Notes under the pieces: generated by a model | What the model was told of the DNA's origin: nothing | The model's database searches: none | What the model saw: only the letters and a program-made list of their open reading frames with translations | Program-made: the position numbers and the translations under genes | NCBI RefSeq assembly: GCF_001894785.1 | Contig: NZ_BCWW01000012.1 | Location: forward strand, 1-64,000 | Reading direction: 5' to 3' | DNA from: Rhodococcoides fascians NBRC 12155 = LMG 3623 | Lineage (GTDB): Bacteria; Actinomycetota; Actinomycetes; Mycobacteriales; Mycobacteriaceae | Length of the DNA: 64,000 nt | Shown here: piece by piece, positions 24,961 through 33,082 of the stretch | Numbering within the stretch: position 1 is the first letter of the stretch | Layout: the number at the start of each line of letters is the position of its first letter

Positions 24961-25893
24961 TCATGGTGCGGTGGGGTCTACGTCGAATCGGCCTGGGTGC
25001 GCGGTCCTGACATAGCGGACCGCTGTGGTGGTGCCGATACCGAACACGGTCATCAGGGCAACTGGGTCGCCACTGTGGGCGGCCTCGTCGAGGATGCGAT
25101 CGACACGCAGTTCGCGGGCGGTGATGCCGAGGTCACGGAATGGGCGGGTGATGTAGTGGCGACTGCCCGGCAGTGCGGTAGGCGCAGTTATCCGGGTGAT
25201 CAGCAAGTACGGATTCGTGCTGGTCGGCCACCGCAGCTGACGGTAGATCAGCCAGTCGCGGAGCACCTCGGCGGTGAACTCGTCCAACCAGAACGTGTGG
25301 CGGGTGTGTGGCCGGGTGACGGTTGCTCGTCCTGCCGAACGGTCGAGATGGTCGAGTCGGAAGCCGATGACCTCTTCGATCGTCAGCGCGTGGACCGCGA
25401 CGAGCGCCAGAATCACCCGGTCATCGGGCCTGGTCAGCTGATCGAAGAGCCCATGTACGCGATCGGATCGTAACGGTCTGAGGATCCTGCGGGTGTACCG
25501 ACCAGCGACCTCTCGGGCAGGGTCGGCGAAGATGCGACGTTCGCGTTTGAGTCCGCGGAAGAGCGACCTCAGGGCCGTGTGCACGTTGTGTCTCGACTGC
25601 CCTGAGTGACGGCTGAGAGCGCGCTCGATGTCGACAGTTTCGACAGATCGCAGGCTTTGGTGTGTCTCAGCCCATTCGTGCAAGACCGGTTGCGCGAAAT
25701 TGAGATAGAGGGCAATGGTCACTTCCGTCAGCGGTCTGGATTTACGTCGACCGCGGCCGCCCAGCGCAGTGACCCACGCCTGCACGTCGTCGCGGAACTG
25801 CGCGGGTGTTTGCTCGATCATCCGTATGGTGCGCTCGGTGTGCCGGGCGGCATTGCGTGCCGCCACCCCATCGGCAGGGTTTCGTTCCGACAT
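24961..25893 (-). CDS. Tyrosine-recombinase-like protein, catalytic set degenerate
   Basis: ATG at 25891-25893 overlaps the XRE gene stop (TGATG). The 310-residue protein has an N-terminal core-binding domain (LYLNFAQPVLHEWAETHQSL, QSRHNVHTALRSLFRGLKRE) and a C-terminal domain resembling the recombinase catalytic fold: LALVAVHALTIEEVIGFRLDHLD, TRHTFWLDE and a terminal AVRYVRTAHP with a candidate Tyr. The box-I Arg of GLRxxE is absent (HALTIEEV) and HxxR is replaced by LRVDR, so it is probably an accessory protein that binds rather than cuts. It is last in a three-gene cassette with the complete recombinase. Confidence 0.7.
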   Translation of the reverse strand: MSERNPADGVAARNAARHTERTIRMIEQTPAQFRDDVQAWVTALGGRGRRKSRPLTEVTIALYLNFAQPVLHEWAETHQSLRSVETVDIERALSRHSGQSRHNVHTALRSLFRGLKRERRIFADPAREVAGRYTRRILRPLRSDRVHGLFDQLTRPDDRVILALVAVHALTIEEVIGFRLDHLDRSAGRATVTRPHTRHTFWLDEFTAEVLRDWLIYRQLRWPTSTNPYLLITRITAPTALPGSRHYITRPFRDLGITARELRVDRILDEAAHSGDPVALMTVFGIGTTTAVRYVRTAHPGRFDVDPTAP

Positions 25894-26225
25894 CAGTTGG
25901 GAGGTGGGACGCGGCGGGCTCCGCGCTTCCTGGTCCCGGTAGCGGGTGCGGCCGGGCCCGACCGATCGCCGATTGCGCGTGCTGGAGCTGCGTCGAGATC
26001 CGCGTCGTGAACAGCTTCCGCCAGCATCAGATCACCGACAGTGCAGTTCAACGCCGCACAGATCTTGTCCAGGTCATCGAGTCGGATCGTGATCGGCGCC
26101 GAAGACCACAGGGCCGCAGTCTTGCTCAGTGACGGGTGGAAGTCGACCTGCTCGAATGCTTTGAGTAGCTGCGTCGGACGCCAGATGTCGCGTTGCGCCG
26201 CGACCATGCGCAGGTTCCATTTCAT
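25893..26225 (-). CDS. XRE-family helix-turn-helix regulator
   Basis: The 110-residue product starts MKWNLRMVAAQRDIWRPTQL and contains a Cro/C1-type fold (LLKAFEQVDFHPSLSKTAALW, TIRLDDLDKICAALNCTVGDLM). The last ~35 residues are Ala/Pro/Arg-rich and probably disordered. It starts 3 nt after the recombinase gene and overlaps the next gene, so all three are one transcript. A Cro-like protein between two recombinases would suit control of excision and integration, either as repressor or as directionality factor. Confidence 0.8.
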   Translation of the reverse strand: MKWNLRMVAAQRDIWRPTQLLKAFEQVDFHPSLSKTAALWSSAPITIRLDDLDKICAALNCTVGDLMLAEAVHDADLDAAPARAIGDRSGPAAPATGTRKRGARRVPPPN

Positions 26226-26228
26226 CTT

Positions 26229-27386
26229 CTAATTCTCCGTACTCAAGCGCCGCACGGCGCGTTGTGTCGACTCGATGACGGACCGTTCCGGGTCGGCTCC
26301 GGCCGACGCCAGATAGCCCACAGTGGTGCTTGCCCATTCGTGGCCGAGCATCTTCTGCACATCCCACAAGGGCATGCCTTGTTGGTAGTTGTGGGTGGCG
26401 CAGGCGTGACGCAGCAGATGGGGGTAGAGCTCGCGCACCGGGCCGTTCAGATGAAGGTGCGACGCAGCTTTGAGATTGCGGCGGAAAGTCGAGGGCTGAA
26501 TCGCGGGTGCAACGGCGAGGTTGAGCGCCGCGACGGCGGTCGGCAAGCGTTCCGATGGCCACAACGGTGCGCCCGCGTCGGTCGGGTCGTCGCTGAACTC
26601 GCCCCGGATCTGTTCGAGATACCACCACAGCAGCTCTCTCCCCTCTTCGAAGAGAAACGCTTGCCGTTCGCGTGGACCTGATCCGCGAGCGCCCTTACCC
26701 ACGACGACGAAGCGGCCCCACTGTCCCGCTTCCCAATGGATGTCGCCGATCTTCACCGCACACAGCTCCGACGCCCGCACACCGGACAAGTACGCAATCT
26801 TCGCCATGGTGTAGTCGCGTGCGCTCACGTGGTACTTGCGAGAGCGTGGCAGGGCGTCTCTCCAGTCGGCGAAGAACGCTGTCATCGCTCGTCGAGTGGG
26901 AGGAATCCGCAGCGCGAAATCACCCCTGTGTCTCGGCCGGTTGAACGGGTCGACCGGTGACTCGACACCGACGCCGAACGCTCGGAGCAGCTCGCCAGCG
27001 TAGCGGTGCTCGAGGAATCGGTAGTAGTTGTCGATCTGAACTGTCTTTTTCCGGATGGTCGCGTGACTGCGTTTGCCGGGACCGGCGAAGTACTGATCGA
27101 ACTGCTGCTGGGTCAATCGCCATGGCACGCAATCGAAGTAATCGCATATCTCGATCACGGGATACATGATTCTCTGCAGCGTCGCGGGGCTCAGACCCGC
27201 CACATCTCTGGCCCATCCGTATTCGACCAGCGTGTTACGGAAGAAGTCGTGTTCGTCGTCCCCTGACGCCGACGCCAGCCGCTGCAGCGATTCGACGTCC
27301 GCAAGTTCCCCGCTGCCGACCCGCGCGGCACTCGATGCGCCGTCGGCAGCGATGCGCTGCTGCCGACGAGTAGCGAAATCTGACAC
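26229..27386 (-). CDS. Site-specific tyrosine recombinase, complete
   Basis: The 385-residue protein has a SAM-like N-terminal domain (LSPATLQRIMYPVIEICDYF, KTVQIDNYYRFLEHRY) and a full catalytic domain: Arg in LSGVRASELCAVKIGDI, Lys in the VVGKGARGSGPRERQ hairpin, HLLRH, LGHEWAST and the nucleophile in VGYLAS. All six residues expected of an active integrase-type recombinase are present. It is first in the cassette and lies directly next to the broken DNA ligase gene, consistent with the cassette having moved into that position. The presumed promoter and a candidate core site are at 27400-27430. Confidence 0.9.
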   Translation of the reverse strand: MSDFATRRQQRIAADGASSAARVGSGELADVESLQRLASASGDDEHDFFRNTLVEYGWARDVAGLSPATLQRIMYPVIEICDYFDCVPWRLTQQQFDQYFAGPGKRSHATIRKKTVQIDNYYRFLEHRYAGELLRAFGVGVESPVDPFNRPRHRGDFALRIPPTRRAMTAFFADWRDALPRSRKYHVSARDYTMAKIAYLSGVRASELCAVKIGDIHWEAGQWGRFVVVGKGARGSGPRERQAFLFEEGRELLWWYLEQIRGEFSDDPTDAGAPLWPSERLPTAVAALNLAVAPAIQPSTFRRNLKAASHLHLNGPVRELYPHLLRHACATHNYQQGMPLWDVQKMLGHEWASTTVGYLASAGADPERSVIESTQRAVRRLSTEN

Positions 27387-27401
27387 GAACAGTGAACTTA
27401 T

Positions 27402-27427
27402 GCGAGGAACTCGCAGAATCTACGAGT
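27402..27427. repeat. Overlapping inverted repeats upstream of recombinase
   Basis: GCGAGgaaCTCGC (27402-27414) overlaps ACTCG-N9-CGAGT (27409-27427). Short inverted arms around a 9-nt spacer resemble core sites of tyrosine recombinases, but an operator for the XRE protein is equally possible. Confidence 0.35.
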
Positions 27428-27576
27428 AACTGATGAAATTTGAGCGACCACGGAATGAAGAAGAATCGTTGCTCTGACCAGGGAACCTGGGCTTACACCG
27501 GTTCCTGGCAGCCGATCGAACCCGTGCGGACTCCAGTGGCCAACGTGGGGTCAGCGTTGTCGACGGCGCATCGCGG

Positions 27577-28413
27577 GTGAAGCTGTTCTCGCGCAACGGA
27601 AACGACATATCCGCCTCGTTCCCGGATGTGGCGTCGGCGTTGTCGGATACGACGGCGGGGCGATCGATGATCCTTGACGGTGAGTTGGTGGCCCTGGATT
27701 CGGGCGGTCGGCCCGATTTCGGGTTGCTGCAACGCCGAATGCATGTCGCGCGGCCGTCGGCGGCGTTGCTGCGGTCGACCCCGGTGACGTATTTCGTCTT
27801 CGATGTCCTCGACGTCGACGGCGAATCGGTCCGGACGCTTCCCTACACGCAGCGCCGTGCGCTGCTCGAGGGTCTCGGCGTGGCAGACGGGCGGCGAGTG
27901 CAGGTGCCGCCGACTATGACGGGAATCGACGGCGAGACGTTGATGGGCATTGCCGCCGACAACGGTATCGAGGGGGTCGTGGCGAAGAAGGCTGAGTCGG
28001 TGTACCGATCGGGGATCCGGTCGCCGTCGTGGATCAAGGTACCGATCCGGAACACACGCGAAGGCGTGATTTGCGGATGGGTTCCGACGGGCGGCCGCGC
28101 TGGCGGGACACTGGCGGCGCTGCTCCTCGGAGCGTACGACGAGGCGGGCGAGTTGGTCTACATCGGTCGTGTGGGAACGGGTTTCACTGATCGGATGCGC
28201 CGGGAGCTGCGGAGCGCGCTTGCTGATCGCACTCGTTCGGACAGTGCGCTGCACGGTCCGGTTCCGCGCGCCGACACGGTCGGGGTGTCGTGGGTGGCAC
28301 CGGAATTGGTGGTGACCGTGGAATATCGCGAACAATCGGCAACGGGGCGTTTACGGCATCCCGCATTCAAAGGAATCCGATCCGATATCGCTCCCCGCGA
28401 TGTCGTGACTTGA
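27577..28413 (+). CDS. ATP-dependent DNA ligase (LigD-like), N-terminus missing
   Basis: From GTG 27577 the protein reads KLFSRNGNDISASFPDV, the segment that normally follows the active-site KxDG motif. Motif III (VTYFVFDVLDVDG), motif IV (EGVVAKKAESVYRSG), motif V (SWIKVPIR) and a C-terminal OB fold are intact. The catalytic lysine motif is not in this frame. In the adjacent frame GTWAYTGSWQPIEP resembles the expected W-(A/E)-(F/Y)-E-x-KWDG with Lys, Asp and Gly replaced. The 278-residue remainder therefore cannot form the ligase-AMP intermediate as written. It abuts the recombinase cassette, which probably caused the loss. It is a probable pseudogene. Confidence 0.75.
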   Translation: MKLFSRNGNDISASFPDVASALSDTTAGRSMILDGELVALDSGGRPDFGLLQRRMHVARPSAALLRSTPVTYFVFDVLDVDGESVRTLPYTQRRALLEGLGVADGRRVQVPPTMTGIDGETLMGIAADNGIEGVVAKKAESVYRSGIRSPSWIKVPIRNTREGVICGWVPTGGRAGGTLAALLLGAYDEAGELVYIGRVGTGFTDRMRRELRSALADRTRSDSALHGPVPRADTVGVSWVAPELVVTVEYREQSATGRLRHPAFKGIRSDIAPRDVVT

Positions 28414-28503
28414 AAGGGTGCAGCTCATCGCCACATTCGTTGGTTACGCTGGCCGGGTATCCGAGTCCGTAGGCATTGTGTGTGATCGAAAGGTTTTTCG
28501 GCT

Positions 28504-28872
28504 GTGGCCAAACGAGTGACAACCCAATTGGTGGACGATATCGACGGGTCGGTCATCGACGACGAATCCGGCGAAACGATCGAATTCGCGGTCAACGGTG
28601 TCGAGTATGTGATCGACCTGAAAGCGAAGAACGCCAACGAGTTTCACAGGAAGCTCGACTACTACATCGAGCATTCGACGCGGGTCGGTGGCCGCAAGCG
28701 TAAGCCCTCCCCCGCCGGCGCGGCGACGCCCGCGAAGACCGGGACACCGGCCATGCGTGATCCGGCGCAGACACGCGCGATCCGGCAGTGGGCGGCCGAC
28801 GAGGGTTACGAGATCAGCGATCGCGGTCGGATCCCCGCTGCGATCGAAGAGGCGTACAACTCAGCCCACTGA
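28504..28872 (+). CDS. lsr2: Lsr2 nucleoid-associated protein
   Basis: GTG 28504 follows CGAAAGG. The 122-residue product starts AKRVTTQLVDDIDGS, with an N-terminal dimerisation domain (ETIEFAVNGVEYVIDLKAKNANEF, LDYYIEHSTRVGGRKR), a short basic linker and the C-terminal DNA-binding domain (TRAIRQWAADEGYEISDRGRIPAAIEEAYNSA) in which RGR is the AT-hook-like minor-groove motif. Lsr2 silences AT-rich foreign DNA in actinobacteria. A copy on a mobile element probably dampens the cost of the element's own genes. Confidence 0.95.
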   Translation: MAKRVTTQLVDDIDGSVIDDESGETIEFAVNGVEYVIDLKAKNANEFHRKLDYYIEHSTRVGGRKRKPSPAGAATPAKTGTPAMRDPAQTRAIRQWAADEGYEISDRGRIPAAIEEAYNSAH

Positions 28873-28913
28873 GTACCGCGACCCTGTCGGTGGTCGGCCC
28901 TACAGTGTCGCGT

Positions 28914-29285
28914 GTGAGCGAGTGCGAGTCCGTCGACGCGGCTGCGGTGCCCAATAACGTGCTCGACGAGCTCGCCGAGGTTCTGATCGACAGGCTCGAT
29001 CAACTACTCGATCGGTTGACCGACCGGGCGTTGGCCGCGCCGACACCAGGGTCGGCTGCGTGGGAGTCGGAGTGGAGCATCCGCAATACGGAGACCGGCC
29101 GCGCCCGTGAACGCGAACGCTCTCGGATTCGCGCCGAATTGGTACGACGAGCAGGTGCCGGCCTCGGCACAGTCGGCTCCGCTCCCCCGGTTGCTTCGCC
29201 GCCCCTCGCCGATTCGGTGCCCCGATCACGCAGAGTGCGTGCAGCTCGTCGTCGCGTCGACGAGGCACAGCTCGCGTTCTTCTGA
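28914..29285 (+). CDS. Hypothetical helical protein, 123 aa
   Basis: GTG 28914 begins VSECESVDAAAVPNNVLDEL. The chain is mainly helical and acidic to residue ~50 (LAEVLIDRLDQLLDRLTDRAL), then basic (RARERERSRIRAELVRRAG) and ends with another Arg-rich helix. It could be a small DNA- or protein-binding factor. No family is recognised. It lies 41 nt after lsr2 on the same strand and may share its transcript. Confidence 0.55.
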   Translation: MSECESVDAAAVPNNVLDELAEVLIDRLDQLLDRLTDRALAAPTPGSAAWESEWSIRNTETGRARERERSRIRAELVRRAGAGLGTVGSAPPVASPPLADSVPRSRRVRAARRRVDEAQLAFF

Positions 29286-29363
29286 GATCAGCTGTTCAAT
29301 TGCTTTCTTGCTGCTCTCGCGGACTGGTGTGGCGAGTTCGTGCGCACCTTCTGTGTCATCGCG

Positions 29364-29786
29364 CTAATTCGAGGCGGTCGCTGTCACCGTAGGTGGAAGC
29401 GCATCGACCATGGCGGCTACTTCGGCGTCCGATAGATCTTGGTCTGCGTCGGGCGGGGCGGGAATCATCTTTCGCAGGCGGTCAGGCTGAAAGGTGCTTT
29501 CGAGGAGCTCTACGGCACGGTAGATGACGGTTTCTTCGATGTGTTGGACGTGGTCGATGAGCCAGCCTTGAATTTCGTCTGGTCCCTCGACGTGGGGGCC
29601 GAAAAGGCGTCTTAACGCCTCAGGCTTGTACCCCCAGTCGATCAGCTCGGTAGCTGTGAACCAGCGGCCGGTGGGTCCGGGGGCCCAGTCTTCGTGGCCG
29701 TAGTGCGGGTCCGCCTCGTTGGTTGGACCTGGTTGTTCATCACGGGCAGGGTCTTTGGCGTCGTCGGGGATCCTGGTATCCGACAT
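29364..29786 (-). CDS. Hypothetical acidic protein at end of conjugation operon
   Basis: The ATG at 29784-29786 has a strong CAAGGAGAGACCACA leader and was preferred to an upstream in-frame ATG at 29840. The 140-residue product is acidic and soluble: a disordered start (MSDTRIPDDAKDPARDEQPG), WFTATELIDWGYKPEALRRLFG and IQGWLIDHVQHIEETVIYRAVELLES helices. No motif or family is recognised. It is last in the long minus-strand conjugation gene series. Confidence 0.65.
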   Translation of the reverse strand: MSDTRIPDDAKDPARDEQPGPTNEADPHYGHEDWAPGPTGRWFTATELIDWGYKPEALRRLFGPHVEGPDEIQGWLIDHVQHIEETVIYRAVELLESTFQPDRLRKMIPAPPDADQDLSDAEVAAMVDALPPTVTATASN

Positions 29787-29889
29787 TGTGGTCTCTCCTT
29801 GTTCGATCTTCTCTGGTGTGGCGTTTCTGTCGTGGCCCATGGGTACCCTCGTCTTCTGCGCTCGCGGTTGATGGTGTCTGCCGGCACCT

Positions 29890-30438
29890 CTACCGGCTGG
29901 CGTTGTCCAGGCGGTAGTTCGCGACTTTCCAACCGTGGTTCGTGCGTTCGAGGTCGACGGTGGCCGTGTATGCGGTGTACGGGGTGATCTCGCCGCTGGT
30001 GTGCTGCACGGTCTGCGAGATCACAACTGGGACAGTGGCTTTGCCGGTGCCTATGGAGGGCTCGCCGTCGAGTGTGGTGATTGCGGTGACGATGTCGCTG
30101 CTGCGGGACCACGCGGACCACTCCGACATCGGTCGCGGCGCTGGAATCGGGCGTGCTGCGGCCGCGGTGGCCATCGGCCCTGTGAGGTTGTCTCGCTGCT
30201 CGTGCAGGGCTTCCCACGGTGAATCCTGTACTGCTGGTTGCCATGTGTACACACCGGACATGACGGACGTTGCTACTCCGGCCGGGTCCGTGGCCGAGGG
30301 GTCGATGGCAATTCCGGCGTCGGTGCCCGCACGCGGGGGTGTGTCCGAACCACGTGAGAAGAACACGATTGCGGCGGCTATGGTCACCGCGCCGACGATG
30401 CCGAAGCACGCGAGAACGATTGTCGCTGTGCGGTTCAT
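29890..30438 (-). CDS. Membrane-anchored VirB8/TcpC-like conjugation protein
   Basis: The start overlaps the stop of the 46-residue gene upstream (ATGA). The 182-residue protein has an N-terminal anchor (TIVLACFGIVGAVTIAAAIVFF), a Pro/Asp-rich linker and a C-terminal domain with EALHEQRDNLTGPMATAAA and paired strands KATVPVVISQTV, YTAYTATVDLERTNHGWKVANYRL. The single anchor plus NTF2-like fold is the architecture of VirB8/TcpC proteins of Gram-positive conjugation channels. Similarity is structural in outline, not by a diagnostic motif. Confidence 0.6.
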   Translation of the reverse strand: MNRTATIVLACFGIVGAVTIAAAIVFFSRGSDTPPRAGTDAGIAIDPSATDPAGVATSVMSGVYTWQPAVQDSPWEALHEQRDNLTGPMATAAAARPIPAPRPMSEWSAWSRSSDIVTAITTLDGEPSIGTGKATVPVVISQTVQHTSGEITPYTAYTATVDLERTNHGWKVANYRLDNASR

Positions 30439-30575
30439 CTCGAGCGTTCCTGGGAATCGAGTGCATCGGCTGGATCGGTGTCGGAAATTTGTCCCAGTGC
30501 AGCGGCTTTGGCGATGACTTCGAGCCAGCCGGTGACGGGTCCGTGGGTGTCGGTGCGGTCGAGGATGTGTGCCAT
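30435..30575 (-). CDS. 46-aa protein, translationally coupled
   Basis: ATG at 30573-30575 follows CGAAGGAGCACAGAC. The product begins MAHILDRTDTHGPVTGWLEV, continues IAKAAALGQISDTDPADALD and ends at a TGA overlapping the next start. A strong ribosome site and exact ATGA coupling make it a likely real gene. It has no membrane segment or known motif. Confidence 0.6.
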   Translation of the reverse strand: MAHILDRTDTHGPVTGWLEVIAKAAALGQISDTDPADALDSQERSR

Positions 30576-30650
30576 GTCTGTGCTCCTTCGATTCGATGAT
30601 GGTCAGTGTCGCAACGGGTACCGACACATCTGCGCGGGTCGGCGGTTGCT

Positions 30651-31050
30651 CTATCCGAGGATGTTGACTCCCGCAGCGGCGAACACGCTGACAGTCCAGA
30701 TCGCCCACATCGCCAGGAGAGTCGATGCCACAGCGATTGCTTTCTTCAGGGCGGTGACCGTCCAGTTCCTACCCCGCATGTAGTCGATTCCGACCGCCAA
30801 CACACTCCCGATAGCCAGGGATGGTGACCACGATGATCGCCCACCATCCCTGGCCGAGGGCGTCCTCTGTTGCTTCGAGGCGGCCGGCGTTCTCTTCGAT
30901 GGTGTCTGCGGACGGTAGGACCCAATTCGCTACGGGAACGGACCAGGCCAGCCAGATGACGACTGCGGTCACGCCGAGCGCGACGAGCGCTCGGTGCACG
31001 TCGTGGGGTCCCAATTCGTATGCCGTGCGGTGGGGTGTGCTGGTGGCCAT
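30651..31050 (-). pseudogene. Small conjugation membrane protein with +1 frameshift
   Basis: ATG at 31048-31050 after GAAGGAGACAAC starts MATSTPHRTAYELGPHDVHR, with one membrane segment (LVALGVTAVVIWLAWSVPVANWVL) and a second beginning GWWAIIVVT. At the GGG run 30818-30820 the reading shifts: removing one base restores ILAIGSVLAVGIDYMRGRNW and a third segment ending in AAAGVNILG and a stop at 30651-30653. Without the correction the frame ends at 30769 in unrelated sequence. It is either a phase-variable G/C-run mutation, a pseudogene, or a sequencing error. Confidence 0.7.
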
Positions 31051-31088
31051 GGCCGTTGTCTCCTTCGGTCGTGCGTGGTCGGTGAGGG

Positions 31089-32720
31089 CTATCGAGCCAG
31101 GTCGTAATCGGATGCGGTGGCGGTGATGGTGGTGACGTAGTTCTGGGTCTCCGAGTAGGGCGGGATGCCGCCGAACTGTTGGACCGCTCCGGGGCCGGCG
31201 TTGTATCCGGCGAGCATCAGTTCGACGGGATCGCCGGTGATGGCACCGGATTCGATACCCGGTCGTAGGGTGTCTGCGACCGAGCAGTTGTAGCGGCCCT
31301 GCGCCATGACGGCGTCGCCGATGTCGTTGGGATCCCCCTCCCCCGCTGCCCCGGTGACGACGCCCTGATCGTCGACGGGGAAACCGAACGACGCCCACGT
31401 TCCGGGGAGGAATTGCGCATACCCTTCGGCCCCGGCCGGGCTGGTCAGGCCCGGTGTGAAGCCGGATTCCTGTTTGAGCTGAGCGGCGAGGATCGCGGGT
31501 GAGAGCTCGCGGCACTGAGCGGCCGAGAGGGCGAGCCACGGCTCGAACTCGGGAGGGATCTGGCCGGCGGCGAGGTTCGCGTGATCACCGAGACCGGCAC
31601 CGGGTGCGGTGGTGCAGTTGCCTGTGGCTTTCGGTGCGGATCCGCCGCCGCCGGGGACGGGCCCGTAGGTCTGGCCGGGTGCCGGTGCGCCGTGGCCGAC
31701 GGTGGTGACGTGGACGTGGTCGAAGTGGTTCTGGGTGGGAGATCCCCTGTCCTCCATGGTGTTCGGTTCACCTTGGGAGGGGATGTATTCCTGTCGCCAG
31801 ATCATGTATTCGATCTGGAGGTAGTCGCGGTTCGCCCACAGGTAGTCCTTGACCTGGTCGCCGAGTGCTTTTCCTTCCTCGGAGGACCAGTTGTCGATCA
31901 TGATGTCGGCTGCGCGGCCGGAGGGGTGGTCGTCGAATCCGCCGCCGTCGGCTCGCCACCCGCCGATGGTGGTGATCTGCGGGAACTTGGCGTGGATGGC
32001 GCGGGCGACGCGGACGGTGTCGACCTGGAAGTGCTCTTCGGAGCCGACATTGGCGGGCAGCGCTGCCATTTCCGCGGTGCCGCCGTTCGGGGCGGGCGAG
32101 GTCGGTGCGGTCGTCGACGGCGTCGGCAGTGGACTCTGACCGGTCTGTCCGCTGCCGGGTTCGGCGGCGGCTTCGTAGAACGGCTGCGGGTCGATCGCGT
32201 TGTCGGGTGACCAGGGGCCGGTGTGGTACTCGAAGTGCAGGTGCGCGCCGGTGGTGTCGCCGTTGTTGCCTTCGTCGGCGATGTGCTGACCGGCGGTGAC
32301 GTGCTCGCCAGGCTTGACCAGGACACCGTCGGGGAACATGTGCCCGTAGACGGTGGAGACGATCTGGCCGTTGATGTTGTGTTCGAGGACGATCCACATC
32401 CCGAACCCGTCGGCGGGTCCGGCTTGCGTGACGGTGCCGTCGGCGTAGGCGTAGATCGGTGTGCCGACGGGACCGGCGAGGTCGATGCCCTTGTGCATCG
32501 TTCCCCACCGTGACCCGAACGGGCTCGTCAGCTGTGCTTCGGAGGTCTTCATCGGCTTGGAGAAGGACCCGGCCGGAACACCACCAGCAGCCGCGGAGAT
32601 ACCTTTCCCGGGAATGCAGTTGGTGGGTACTTCTTCTCGGACGCCGGTGGTGACGAACAGGACCACGAACAGCGACAGTGCGAGCACCACGCTCAGCGCG
32701 ATCGCGCCGCCCTTCTTCAC
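31089..32720 (-). CDS. Cell-wall hydrolase: M23 peptidase plus lytic transglycosylase-like domain
   Basis: The 543-residue exported protein has an N-terminal signal anchor (AIALSVVLALSLFVVLFVTTG). Next is a LytM/M23 domain with MHKGIDLAG, GMWIVLEHN, YGHM and GAHLHFEYH (His/Asp zinc ligands). A middle domain follows (IGGWRADGGGFDDHPSGRAADIM, NHFDHVHVTTVG), like the M15-type ARB-07466 peptidase. The C-terminal SLT-like domain has LKQESGF, GYAQFLPGTWASFG and MLAGYNAGPGAVQQFGG with a catalytic Glu in QESG. Three hydrolase modules in one protein fit local opening of the thick wall for a conjugation channel (VirB1 role). Its start overlaps the previous gene's stop. Confidence 0.9.
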   Translation of the reverse strand: MKKGGAIALSVVLALSLFVVLFVTTGVREEVPTNCIPGKGISAAAGGVPAGSFSKPMKTSEAQLTSPFGSRWGTMHKGIDLAGPVGTPIYAYADGTVTQAGPADGFGMWIVLEHNINGQIVSTVYGHMFPDGVLVKPGEHVTAGQHIADEGNNGDTTGAHLHFEYHTGPWSPDNAIDPQPFYEAAAEPGSGQTGQSPLPTPSTTAPTSPAPNGGTAEMAALPANVGSEEHFQVDTVRVARAIHAKFPQITTIGGWRADGGGFDDHPSGRAADIMIDNWSSEEGKALGDQVKDYLWANRDYLQIEYMIWRQEYIPSQGEPNTMEDRGSPTQNHFDHVHVTTVGHGAPAPGQTYGPVPGGGGSAPKATGNCTTAPGAGLGDHANLAAGQIPPEFEPWLALSAAQCRELSPAILAAQLKQESGFTPGLTSPAGAEGYAQFLPGTWASFGFPVDDQGVVTGAAGEGDPNDIGDAVMAQGRYNCSVADTLRPGIESGAITGDPVELMLAGYNAGPGAVQQFGGIPPYSETQNYVTTITATASDYDLAR

Positions 32721-33082
32721 AGCGCAGCCGCCCCGAACGAGTGCGAGCCGTAGGATTGGGTGGTGATCGAGCGCGGCGAGCAGGCGGCGAGTCGTTCGGT
32801 GAGAGTGCGGTTCTCGCTGCGGAGCCGCCCGATCTCGGCTTCGGCCGCCCGTAGCTTCGCGGCGACGTCATCGGACGCCGGGGACCGGGAGGATCCGAAC
32901 TTGTCCTTGACCCACCGTGTCACGGTGTTCTCGTGCGCTCCGATCGCTCGAGCAAGGACTGCAACACATTCGGCGCGCGAGGCGTAGTTCTGGCGAGACT
33001 TCTCGTACTCGGTCAATACCCATTGCCGGGTCTCGGCGGGGAACTCGGCTCGCCGATGATCGCGGGGATCGTCGGCGCGCAT
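32717..33082 (-). CDS. HTH/coiled-coil protein resembling transposase OrfA, inside conjugation operon
   Basis: The 121-residue product starts at ATG 33082 (TGATG overlap with the VirB4 stop) and overlaps the next gene by 4 nt. RAEFPAETRQWVLTEYEK, AVLARAIGAHENTVTRWVKDKFG and AEIGRLRSENRTLTERLA give a helix-turn-helix followed by a leucine-zipper-like helix, the layout of IS3 OrfA. There is no OrfB or inverted repeat and it is locked between conjugation genes by overlaps. It looks like a domesticated DNA-binding protein, perhaps regulating or marking the transfer origin. Confidence 0.7.
   Translation of the reverse strand: MRADDPRDHRRAEFPAETRQWVLTEYEKSRQNYASRAECVAVLARAIGAHENTVTRWVKDKFGSSRSPASDDVAAKLRAAEAEIGRLRSENRTLTERLAACSPRSITTQSYGSHSFGAAAL

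Noticed and set aside
32717..33082. Intact IS3 insertion in the conjugation operon
   Set aside because: There is no OrfB, no terminal repeats, and the gene overlaps both neighbours.
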